From assembly GCA_965198325.1 (NCBI GenBank), contig CBDAPE010000017.1:62001-126000 (forward strand): 64,000 nucleotides of DNA, written 5' to 3'. The DNA comes from CBDAPE01 sp965198325 (GTDB lineage: Bacteria; Pseudomonadota; Alphaproteobacteria; UBA828; JAPUJA01). Made by a program: the position numbers and the translations under genes. The notes below the pieces were generated by a model. It searched no databases and was not told where the DNA came from. It saw nothing but the letters and a program-made list of their open reading frames with translations. Positions 26,723 through 34,703 of this stretch are shown here, piece after piece. The first letter of the stretch is position 1. Each line of letters begins with the position of its first letter.

Positions 26723-28936
26723 TTATAAAAAACTGTATGGATCGACATCGACGCGCAGGCGCACATCGCGCCCGGGAGAGGCCGCGTCGAGCCAGCGGCG
26801 CAGCACCTCCTGGAGGCGCACTTCGCGCGTCGTCTTGACGAGCAGGCGCTGGCGATGGCGGCCCCGTAGAAGAGCCAATGGCGCCGGCGCGGGACCCAGC
26901 ACCTCCACGCCCTTGCCCCGGGGCGCATGGCGTCCCAGATTCAACGCCGCGCGGCGAACCGAGTCTTCGTTCGTTCCCGAAACGATGATCGCTGCAAGCC
27001 GGCCATAAGGCGGCCACCCCTGGGCGCATCGCTCGGCAGCCTGGCTTGCGAGAAACCGGTCGCGATCGCCCGAGACGAGGGCACGCATCACCGGGTGATC
27101 GGGCATATAGGTCTGCAGCAGCACCCGACCGGGATCGGCGGCCCGTCCGGCTCGGCCTGCGACCTGATGGAGCAGCTGATAAGTGCGCTCCGCGGCTCGC
27201 AGGTCGCCGCCCGTCAGGCCGAGGTCGGCATCGACAACGCCGACGAGCGTGAGTTTTGGAAAATGGTGCCCTTTCGCAAGGATCTGGGTGCCTATGACCA
27301 GGTCGACGGCGTGGCTGGTGATCTGCTCGACCATCTCGGTGGCCGCGCGGGGTCCGGCCAGGGTGTCGCTCGCGACCGTGAGGGTGCGTCGGTCGGGAAA
27401 CGCGATCGTCACTTCTTCCGTGAGGCGTTCGATGCCCGGACCGCAGGCCGCGAAGCTGTCGGCGGCGTTGCATTCCGGGCAATTATCCGGGAGGCGCTGG
27501 CCGAATCCGCAATGATGGCACTGGAGGCGCGCGATCTGTCGATGCTCTACGAGCCAGGCCGAGCAATTCGGGCACGCCAACCTGTGACCGCAACTCCGGC
27601 ACAGGGTCAGCGGTGCATAGCCCCGACGATTCAAGAACAGCATCACCTGCTCGTTTTGCGTGAATGTGGCGGCGAGAGCGCGGGTCAGGTGCTCAGAGAG
27701 CCAGCGCCCCCGGGGCGGTCGACTGCGGCGCATGTCGATCGCTTCGATGGCCGGCAGGGTGGCGCCCGCATGGCGGTCGGGCAAGTGGACCCGGCTGTAA
27801 CGACCCTGCTCGGCATTAACGACGGTTTCCAGTGACGGTGTCGCCGAAACCAGAGCACAGGGAATATCGGTCAACCGAGATCGAACAACCGCCATGTCTC
27901 GGGCATTGTAAATCACGCCGTCTTCCTGCTTGTATGCGGCGTCGTGCTCCTCGTCGACGACGATCAGGCCGAGGTCGGGGAACGGGAGAAACAGTGCCGA
28001 GCGGGCACCCACCACAACCGATGCGCGGCCGTAAGCCACCGCCCGCCAGGTCTCGCGGCGTTGGCGGGGAGCAAGGTCGGAATGCCATTCAGCCGGTGGG
28101 GCGCCGAATCGGGCCGCGAAGCGCTCGAGCCACTGCGCGCCCAGCGCGATCTCGGGTAGCAGCACGAGGACCTGGCGGCCGATTGTGAGTGCCGCAGCCG
28201 CTGCCTCGAAATAGACCTCGGTCTTGCCTGAGCCCGTGACGCCGTCGAGCAACGTGGTACTGAACACACGGGCCGTAACGCGCTCGCGCAAGGCCCGCGC
28301 GGCGATCTTCTGATCGCGTGACAGGGACGGACCTGGTCGGCCCGGATCGGGTTCGGCGATGCGGGGCTCGTCGATCCGGCTCGTCGCCTCGATTGCACCC
28401 GATTTTTCGAGGCCCTGAACCACGCTCGGGCCGACGCCCGTCTCCCGGGTGATCTCCCCGACCGTCAGCGGCGGGCCGTCGGCGAGCAAGGTCAGGACTC
28501 GCCTGCGCGCCGCAGTCAGACGCGTCGGCGCCTGGCTGCCGGGATGGTAGACAAGTACGGGCTTGGGTGGCTCGAAGGCCCGGGGAACGCTCATTGCCAT
28601 GCGCAAGATCGCACCCCGGGGATTGAGTGTATAGGCAGCGATCCAGTCTATCAGCCGGCGCAACGGCTCGCCCATGGGAGGCATGTCGAGGACAGCCTCG
28701 ATCGCCTTGAGGTCTTCGAGCCGCGGGGCCTTCGAGTCGCCCGAAACGGAAGACGCATCCCACACGACACCGATCAGGTTGCGCCGCCCGAACGGCACGG
28801 AGACGAACCGTCCGGGATCGGCATCGATGTCTGGAGAAGCGCGGTAATCAAAGGTTTCGCCGAGCGGCACGGGCAGCAGAACAGGGCGCCGCCCGGACGC
28901 GGGCGAGGAGCTGGCGTTGGCAGGTGCGGCGGACAT
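26723..28936 (-). CDS. priA: Primosomal replication protein N' (PriA helicase)
   Basis: 737 residues. It restarts stalled replication forks. The N-terminal DNA-binding domain (about 1-110) is followed by a winged-helix region, then helicase core: Walker A GVTGSGKTEVY, DEEH box (VVDEEHDAAYKQEDG), SATPSLE and QVAGRAGRA. Zinc-binding Cys pairs: CRSCGHRLACPNC, CHHC and CPEC. The start is ATG 28936. It is divergent from fsa with an 81-bp gap that must hold both promoters. Confidence 0.96.
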   Translation of the reverse strand: MSAAPANASSSPASGRRPVLLPVPLGETFDYRASPDIDADPGRFVSVPFGRRNLIGVVWDASSVSGDSKAPRLEDLKAIEAVLDMPPMGEPLRRLIDWIAAYTLNPRGAILRMAMSVPRAFEPPKPVLVYHPGSQAPTRLTAARRRVLTLLADGPPLTVGEITRETGVGPSVVQGLEKSGAIEATSRIDEPRIAEPDPGRPGPSLSRDQKIAARALRERVTARVFSTTLLDGVTGSGKTEVYFEAAAAALTIGRQVLVLLPEIALGAQWLERFAARFGAPPAEWHSDLAPRQRRETWRAVAYGRASVVVGARSALFLPFPDLGLIVVDEEHDAAYKQEDGVIYNARDMAVVRSRLTDIPCALVSATPSLETVVNAEQGRYSRVHLPDRHAGATLPAIEAIDMRRSRPPRGRWLSEHLTRALAATFTQNEQVMLFLNRRGYAPLTLCRSCGHRLACPNCSAWLVEHRQIARLQCHHCGFGQRLPDNCPECNAADSFAACGPGIERLTEEVTIAFPDRRTLTVASDTLAGPRAATEMVEQITSHAVDLVIGTQILAKGHHFPKLTLVGVVDADLGLTGGDLRAAERTYQLLHQVAGRAGRAADPGRVLLQTYMPDHPVMRALVSGDRDRFLASQAAERCAQGWPPYGRLAAIIVSGTNEDSVRRAALNLGRHAPRGKGVEVLGPAPAPLALLRGRHRQRLLVKTTREVRLQEVLRRWLDAASPGRDVRLRVDVDPYSFL

Positions 28937-29017
28937 CGATTACACTCTGCCAACGATGCGGGTTGCCGACAAGCAGCCCGCCCGTCACCCTCGAATCGTG
29001 CGCGAGGACGCCACCCG

Positions 29018-29683
29018 ATGAAATTCTTTGCCGACACCGCCGACCTCGACGACATTCGCGATCTGGCCGCGACCGGGTTGCTCGACGGGGTGACCACCAA
29101 CCCCTCGCTGGTGCGCAAGGCGGGCGGCGATTTCATCGAAACGGTCAAGGAAATCTGCTCGATCGTGTCGGGACCGGTCAGTGCCGAAGTCACCGCGACG
29201 GAGGTCGACGCCATGATCGCGGAAGGTACGCGGCTGGCCGGAATTGCAGACAACATCGCGGTCAAGGTGCCGCTCACCTGGGATGGACTGAAAGCTTGCC
29301 GGGCGCTCACTCAGGGCGGCGCGATGGTCAATGTGACCCTCTGTTTTTCGCCCTCCCAAGCGCTGCTAGCGGCCAAAGCGGGTGCGACCTACATCTCGCC
29401 GTTCGTGGGCCGGCTCGACGATATCGGCCAGGACGGCATGGTGCTGATTGCGGACATCTGCCAGATCTACCGAAACTACCCGGACAGCATCTCGACGCAG
29501 GTGCTTGTCGCCTCGATACGCCATCCCATTCACCTCATCGAGGCGGCAAAAATGGGTGCCGATGTGGCGACCCTGCCCCCCGCCGTGATGCGCAAGCTCG
29601 CGACCCATCCGCTGACCGACAAGGGCCTGGCCGCGTTCCTTGCCGACTGGGAGAAAACCGGGCAGTCGATTCTCCCGGGCTAA
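29018..29683 (+). CDS. fsa: Fructose-6-phosphate aldolase / short transaldolase
   Basis: 221 residues, the size of FSA/TalC-like transaldolases (class I aldolase barrel). MKFFADTADLDDIRDL, GVTTNPSLVRKAG, NIAVKVPLTWDGLKAC and NVTLCFSPSQALLAAKAGATYISPF (split here by my reading, about residues 108-132) are diagnostic; the Schiff-base Lys is in IAVKVP. It either cleaves fructose-6-phosphate or acts as a transaldolase in the pentose phosphate pathway; sequence alone does not decide. xerC starts 19 bp downstream. Confidence 0.93.
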   Translation: MKFFADTADLDDIRDLAATGLLDGVTTNPSLVRKAGGDFIETVKEICSIVSGPVSAEVTATEVDAMIAEGTRLAGIADNIAVKVPLTWDGLKACRALTQGGAMVNVTLCFSPSQALLAAKAGATYISPFVGRLDDIGQDGMVLIADICQIYRNYPDSISTQVLVASIRHPIHLIEAAKMGADVATLPPAVMRKLATHPLTDKGLAAFLADWEKTGQSILPG

Positions 29684-29702
29684 GCGGAAATTGGCCGCCT
29701 CC

Positions 29703-30719
29703 ATGGCGCAAGAGCCTGAATCCGAAGCCACCCGCGAGAGCGACGGGTCCGACATCGAATTCCCGGCGGACGCCTCCTTGCAGGCGGCAATTGCGGACTG
29801 GCGCGACTGGCTCGCGCTGGAGCGGCGGGCGTCGGCTCACACGGTCGATGCCTACGGGCGAGATCTCGCAGGATTTCTGAAGTTTCTCACTGTCCATCGG
29901 GGTGGCCTGCCGGGGCTCGCGGATTTGGCAGTCCTGCAGCCGGCGGATTTTCGCAGCTGGCTCGCGCGGCGCGTGAACGAGGGAACGGCCAAGACCTCGA
30001 TGGCGCGGGGTATCTCCTCGCTCCGCAGCTTCTTCCGTCATCTCGAGCGGCAGGGCCTGGCCACGAATGCCGCGATCCAAGGCCTTCGTGGCCCCCGTAT
30101 TCCTCGTTCGCTACCGCGACCCTTAACGCCGGGCCAGGCGCGAGACCTGATGGCGAAGGCGAAGGCCTCGCACCCACAAAGCGGGCGCGCGGGGGACGAG
30201 GTAGTCTGGCTCGACAAGCGCGACGTGGCGGTGCTGTTGCTGCTCTATGGCTGCGGCTTGCGGATCGGCGAGGCACTGGGCCTGCGCCTGGCCGAGGCGC
30301 CGCCCGTGCGGGCGGACGGCGCGTCGATGGTCATCCGGGGAAAGGGGGGTAAGGACCGCACCGTACCGGTTCTGCCCATCGTCGCGGAAGGCATCGCTGA
30401 TTATCTCGCCGCCTGCCCGCTCGATCTATCGTTCGACGGGCCGCTCTTCGTGGGCGTTCGCGGCGGGCGGCTCAATCCGGGAGTTTTCCAGAAACGCATG
30501 CGCGATCTGCGCCGAATCCTGGGGCTGCCGGAAAGCGCGACGCCCCATGCGCTGCGTCACAGTTTTGCGACCCATCTGCTGGCAGGCGGCGGCGACCTGC
30601 GCACAATCCAGGACCTTCTGGGTCATGCGAGCCTGTCGACCACCCAGCGTTATACGGACGTCGACGACACATCGCTGCTCGAAGTCTACCGAGCCGCTCA
30701 TCCAAGAGCGCGGGGCTGA
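29703..30719 (+). CDS. xerC: Tyrosine recombinase XerC
   Basis: 338 residues. The N-terminal SAM-like domain (about 25-110) and C-terminal catalytic domain contain Arg in GCGLRIGEALGL, Lys in GKGGKDR, His-x-x-Arg in HALRHSFATHLL, the GHASLSTTQRYTDVD block, and the nucleophile Tyr in TQRYT. It resolves chromosome dimers with XerD at dif. ATG 29703 is preferred; an upstream frame overlaps fsa. The N-terminal acidic tail is longer than in E. coli. Genomic partner fsa/priA is a common alphaproteobacterial neighbourhood. Confidence 0.93.
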   Translation: MAQEPESEATRESDGSDIEFPADASLQAAIADWRDWLALERRASAHTVDAYGRDLAGFLKFLTVHRGGLPGLADLAVLQPADFRSWLARRVNEGTAKTSMARGISSLRSFFRHLERQGLATNAAIQGLRGPRIPRSLPRPLTPGQARDLMAKAKASHPQSGRAGDEVVWLDKRDVAVLLLLYGCGLRIGEALGLRLAEAPPVRADGASMVIRGKGGKDRTVPVLPIVAEGIADYLAACPLDLSFDGPLFVGVRGGRLNPGVFQKRMRDLRRILGLPESATPHALRHSFATHLLAGGGDLRTIQDLLGHASLSTTQRYTDVDDTSLLEVYRAAHPRARG

Positions 30720-30830
30720 TGCCTGCCGCGCGCCGTTTCCCTGCCAAATCGCTCGCCCGATAACCCGACCCGCACAGGTCCGGTTCGGCTATGATAAGCG
30801 TTCTCACGCATCCAGCTGGAGACAGACGGC

Positions 30831-31844
30831 ATGAAGGCATACGAACTCGGCTCGCAAGGCGGCGTTGAGACGCTGCGCATGGTCGAGCGGCCCGATCCGG
30901 TTCCAGGTCCCGGAGAGGCGCTGGTGAAGTTTCATGCCAACTCGCTGAACTACCGGGATCACATGATCCTCAACTTGATCGGAGGATACGGCACGCCAAG
31001 GCCCCAAGACAGGATCCCGGTGAGTGACGGCGCTGGTGAGGTGATCGCGGTCGGTGAGTGCGTAAGCGACGTTGCGCCTGGCGACCGGGTGATGGTGAGC
31101 TTTTTCACGGGTTGGCTCGACGGTGATCTCCAACCGCGCTATTTCGGTACTGATCTCGGCGGCGGCTGCGACGGTACGCTCACGGAACTGGGCGTCTTTC
31201 CGTCATCGTCGCTGGTGACCATTCCGGATGTACTCAGCTATGCGGAAGCCGCCTGCCTGCCCTGTGCGGCGCTCACGGCCTGGTCCCTGATCGTCGAGTT
31301 TGGGCGGGTAAAAGCGGGCGATACGGTGCTCCTCCTGGGCACTGGCGGGGTTTCCGTCTTCGGATTGCAGATCGCAAGGATGATGGGCGCGCGGGCGGTG
31401 ATCACGTCATCGAGCGATGCCAAGCTCGCGCGCGCCGAGGCGCTCGGCGCCAACGACGGCGTAAACTACGCAACCGATCCGGAGTGGGGCAAGACCGTGC
31501 GTAGACTGACCGGGGGTGCCGATATCATCGTCGAGACCGGTGGTGCCGCGACGCTCGATCAGAGCGTCGCGGCGGCCGCCTTTAACGCGCGGATCGGCCT
31601 TATCGGTGTGCTCGGCGGTGCCGGCCAGAAAACCGATCCACTGAGCCTCATATGGAAAGTGATCACCTTGAAAGGGATCGAGGTCGGCAGCCGGCGCCAG
31701 CTTACGGACATGACAAAGGCGTTCGCGCTTAACGGGCTCGTGCCCGTGATCGACAAGCGCTTTGCTTTTGCCGAGGCGCCGGACGCCTATCGCCATCTTG
31801 CGAGCGGCGCCCATTTCGGCAAGGTGGTCATCGAGCACGGCTAG
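30831..31844 (+). CDS. NAD(P)-dependent medium-chain oxidoreductase (quinone-reductase-like)
   Basis: 337 residues. The GroES-like domain (NSLNYRDHMILNLIGGYG, PVSDGAGEVIAVG) lacks the catalytic zinc ligands Cys-His of alcohol dehydrogenases, so it is the zinc-independent type. The Rossmann region is VLLLGTGGVSVFGLQIARMMGA (about 163-184). It may reduce quinones or alpha,beta-unsaturated carbonyls with NADPH. It is a single gene, convergent with lpdA, with no neighbour that tells the substrate. Confidence 0.85.
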   Translation: MKAYELGSQGGVETLRMVERPDPVPGPGEALVKFHANSLNYRDHMILNLIGGYGTPRPQDRIPVSDGAGEVIAVGECVSDVAPGDRVMVSFFTGWLDGDLQPRYFGTDLGGGCDGTLTELGVFPSSSLVTIPDVLSYAEAACLPCAALTAWSLIVEFGRVKAGDTVLLLGTGGVSVFGLQIARMMGARAVITSSSDAKLARAEALGANDGVNYATDPEWGKTVRRLTGGADIIVETGGAATLDQSVAAAAFNARIGLIGVLGGAGQKTDPLSLIWKVITLKGIEVGSRRQLTDMTKAFALNGLVPVIDKRFAFAEAPDAYRHLASGAHFGKVVIEHG

Positions 31845-31894
31845 ACCGACCCGGGCGGGCCGCGCCTTGGGGCGAGACGGTTCGAATTTTTCAG

Positions 31895-33304
31895 CTAGAT
31901 GTGGATCGCATCGGAACCGGCAGCGAGAGCCGCCTCCTTCATCGCCTCGTTAAGCGAGGGATGGGCGTGGCAGGTCAGCGCGATGTCCTCAGCAGAGGCG
32001 CCGAGTTCCATGGCGAGCACGGCCTCCGCAATCAACGTGCCGGCGTCCGCGCCCAGGATATGAACGCCGAGCACCCGGTCGCTCGAAGCATCGGCCAGAA
32101 TCTTCACGAAGCCGTCGGTCTTCGACAGGGAGCGCGCCCGGCCCACGGCCATGAAGGGGAACTTGCCGACGCGATAGGCGATGCCCGCCTCGGTGAGTTG
32201 TTCCTCCGTCATGCCGACGGCCGCCACTTCGGGCGCCGTATAGATCACGCCGGGGATCGCGTCGTAATTGATGGCGCTTGCCCGGCCGGCGATCACTTCG
32301 GCGCAGGCCGCGCCCTCGTCCATCGCCTTGTGGGCCAACATGGGTCCGCGTACCACGTCGCCAATGCCATAAAGTCCTTCGACATTGGTGCGAAACGCCT
32401 GGTCGACGACGATCCGGCCGGCCTCATCAAGTGCAACGCCCGCCGTTTCGAGGCCGAGCCCTTCCGTGAACGGCTTGCGACCCACGGAGACCAGCACGAT
32501 ATCGGCTTCCATCTCCTCGGTCTCGCCACCATCCCGGGGTTCGAGGGCGAGCGCCACGATCTCGCCCCGACGTTCCACCCGGGTCGCCTTGGCGCCGAGC
32601 TTGAAGGCGATACCCTGGCGTTTGAGCAGCCGCTGGAACTGCTTGGCGACCTCGCCGTCCATGCCCGGCGCGATGGTATCGAGCATTTCGACGACCGTGA
32701 CCTCGGTACCCAGGCGGCGCCAGACCGAGCCCAGCTCGAGCCCGATAAAGCCCGCGCCGAGCACGACCATCCGCGGGGGCACGGCTGCAAGGTCGAGCGC
32801 GCCGGTCGAGGTGATGATGCGCTCCTCGTCGATCTTGACGCCGGGAAGGGGCGTGCTTACAGAGCCCGTCGAGATCAGGGTATTGGCAGCGACCACGCGG
32901 ATCGCGTCGCCGGTTTCGGGCATCACACTGACGATGCCAGGCTCTTCGATTCGGCCGAGGCCGCGCAGGTGGTCGATCTTGTTCTTCTTGAACAGGCCGG
33001 CGATGCCCGTGGTGAGCGCCTCCACCACACCGTCCTTGTGGTCCATCATGGCGTCGAGATCGAGCTCAAGGTCTTTGACCACGATGCCGTGCTTGCCGAA
33101 GCCCGCGCGGGCTTCCTCATATTGCTCGCTGGTGTGCAGCAGGGCCTTCGAGGGGATGCAGCCGATGTTCAGGCACGTCCCGCCCAGGGTCGCGTCTTTC
33201 TCGACGCAGGCGGTGCGCAGGCCCAATTGGGCAGCGCGAATCGCGGCGACGTAGCCGCCGGGACCGCTCCCGATGATGACGAGATCGTAGGCTTGCTCAG
33301 TCAT
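31895..33304 (-). CDS. lpdA: Dihydrolipoyl dehydrogenase (E3)
   Basis: 469 residues. FAD motif GSGPGGYVAAIRAAQLG, redox-active disulfide GGTCLNIGCIPSK, NAD motif GAGFIGLELGSVW, and the active-site His-Glu pair in CHAHPSLNEA. It reoxidises dihydrolipoamide in 2-oxoacid dehydrogenase complexes. It is the last gene of the sucCDAB-lpd cluster, 35 bp after sucB, so it serves the 2-oxoglutarate dehydrogenase complex. Confidence 0.97.
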   Translation of the reverse strand: MTEQAYDLVIIGSGPGGYVAAIRAAQLGLRTACVEKDATLGGTCLNIGCIPSKALLHTSEQYEEARAGFGKHGIVVKDLELDLDAMMDHKDGVVEALTTGIAGLFKKNKIDHLRGLGRIEEPGIVSVMPETGDAIRVVAANTLISTGSVSTPLPGVKIDEERIITSTGALDLAAVPPRMVVLGAGFIGLELGSVWRRLGTEVTVVEMLDTIAPGMDGEVAKQFQRLLKRQGIAFKLGAKATRVERRGEIVALALEPRDGGETEEMEADIVLVSVGRKPFTEGLGLETAGVALDEAGRIVVDQAFRTNVEGLYGIGDVVRGPMLAHKAMDEGAACAEVIAGRASAINYDAIPGVIYTAPEVAAVGMTEEQLTEAGIAYRVGKFPFMAVGRARSLSKTDGFVKILADASSDRVLGVHILGADAGTLIAEAVLAMELGASAEDIALTCHAHPSLNEAMKEAALAAGSDAIHI

Positions 33305-33339
33305 GACCGGACCTTTCTATCCGATGGCTCGCACCCGAC

Positions 33340-34671
33340 CTAAAGGTCGAGCAACCCAGCCTGGGGATATTCTACAAATTCCTTGACGCGCACCAGGAAG
33401 GTGACCGCCTCACGTCCGTCGACCAGTCGGTGGTCGTAGGACATCGCCAGATACATCATCGGCCGGATTTCGACCTTGCCATCGATCGCGACGGGCCGGT
33501 CCTGGATCTTGTGCATGCCGAGGATGCCGGACTGAGGCGGATTGAGAATCGGGGTCGAGAGCAACGAGCCGAAGATCCCGCCGTTCGAGATCGTAAACGT
33601 GCCGCCCGAAAGGTCCTCTATGGAAAGCTTGCCCTCACGCGCCTTGGCGCCGAGTTCGGCGATCGCAAGCTCGATCTCGGCGAGGCTCAGCCGGTCTGCA
33701 TTCCGGAGCACGGGAACCACGAGCCCGTGGGGTGCGCTCACGGCGACGCCGATATGGTAGTACGCCTTGTAGACGATCTCGTCACCGTCGATCTCAGCAT
33801 TGACGTCGGGCACCTCCTTGAGCGCCGCAGTCACCGCTTTGACGAAGAACGACATGAAACCCAGCTTGATGCCGTGCTTGTCCTCGAAGCGATCCCGGAA
33901 CAGCGCTCGGGTCTCGACGACGTTCGTCATGTCGACTTCGTTGAACGTGGTCAGCATCGCCGCGCTGTTCTGGGCCTCCTTGAGGCGCTCGGCGATGCGC
34001 TGGCGGAGCCGCGTCATACGCACCCGCTTCTCCCATGCGGCGTTGGGCCGGGACCCGCCTTGGGCCAGTGCCGGAGGGGGCGCCGGAGAGGGCGCGGCGA
34101 CTGGAGCCGGGACAGGCTCGGGCGGCGAGGTTCCGGCGGCAGAGGTACCACCTTCGAGTGCGGCAAGAACGTCGCTTTTCAGGATCCGCCCACTCTTGCC
34201 GGTGCCCGATAGCGTTGTGGGATCGAGATGATGCTCGGCAATCAGTTTACGCACCGCCGGAGAGAGCGCCGGCACGGCGCCGCTTCGGACCGGCGAGGCC
34301 GGTATGGGCGCCAAGGGAACGGCCTCCGAGACCGGTTCGTACGCCGGCGCGGGCCTGGCCAGTGGCTTCTCCACCGGAATTTCCGCCGCGGGAGCCTCTT
34401 CGGGGGGCGGCGAAGCGGCGGGCGCCGTTCCGGTCTCGCCGTCCGCGATCCGGCCGAGCAAGGCCCCGACCTCGACATCCTCGCCTTCGGGCGCGGTGAT
34501 CTCGTCGAGGCGACCGGCTTGCGTTGCGTTGACCTCGAGAGTGATCTTGTCGGTCTCGAGCTCGACCAGGATTTCGTCGCGCGCAACCGCCTCGCCGACC
34601 GTCTTGTGCCAGCGGGCGACCGTCGCCTCGGTGACAGATTCGCCGAGCGGGGGAACCTTGATGTCAGTCAC
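33340..34671 (-). CDS. sucB: Dihydrolipoyllysine-residue succinyltransferase (E2)
   Basis: 443 residues. The N-terminal lipoyl domain (about 1-76) carries the lipoylated Lys in ELETDKITLEV. An Ala/Pro/Glu linker, then a peripheral-subunit-binding domain (SPAVRKLIAEHHLDPTTLSG, about 138-172), a second linker and the catalytic domain with MSYDHRLVDGREAVTFL follow. It transfers succinyl groups to CoA. Lies between sucA and lpdA. Confidence 0.97.
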   Translation of the reverse strand: MTDIKVPPLGESVTEATVARWHKTVGEAVARDEILVELETDKITLEVNATQAGRLDEITAPEGEDVEVGALLGRIADGETGTAPAASPPPEEAPAAEIPVEKPLARPAPAYEPVSEAVPLAPIPASPVRSGAVPALSPAVRKLIAEHHLDPTTLSGTGKSGRILKSDVLAALEGGTSAAGTSPPEPVPAPVAAPSPAPPPALAQGGSRPNAAWEKRVRMTRLRQRIAERLKEAQNSAAMLTTFNEVDMTNVVETRALFRDRFEDKHGIKLGFMSFFVKAVTAALKEVPDVNAEIDGDEIVYKAYYHIGVAVSAPHGLVVPVLRNADRLSLAEIELAIAELGAKAREGKLSIEDLSGGTFTISNGGIFGSLLSTPILNPPQSGILGMHKIQDRPVAIDGKVEIRPMMYLAMSYDHRLVDGREAVTFLVRVKEFVEYPQAGLLDL

Positions 34672-34703
34672 GACCGGTTACCTCGACTCATCGATTGTGC
34701 GCG

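Noticed and set aside
31901..33343. A 480-codon plus-strand frame opposite lpdA (and similar frames opposite atpA, sucA and sucC)
   Set aside because: Same codon-structure artefact; the minus-strand genes have complete motifs.
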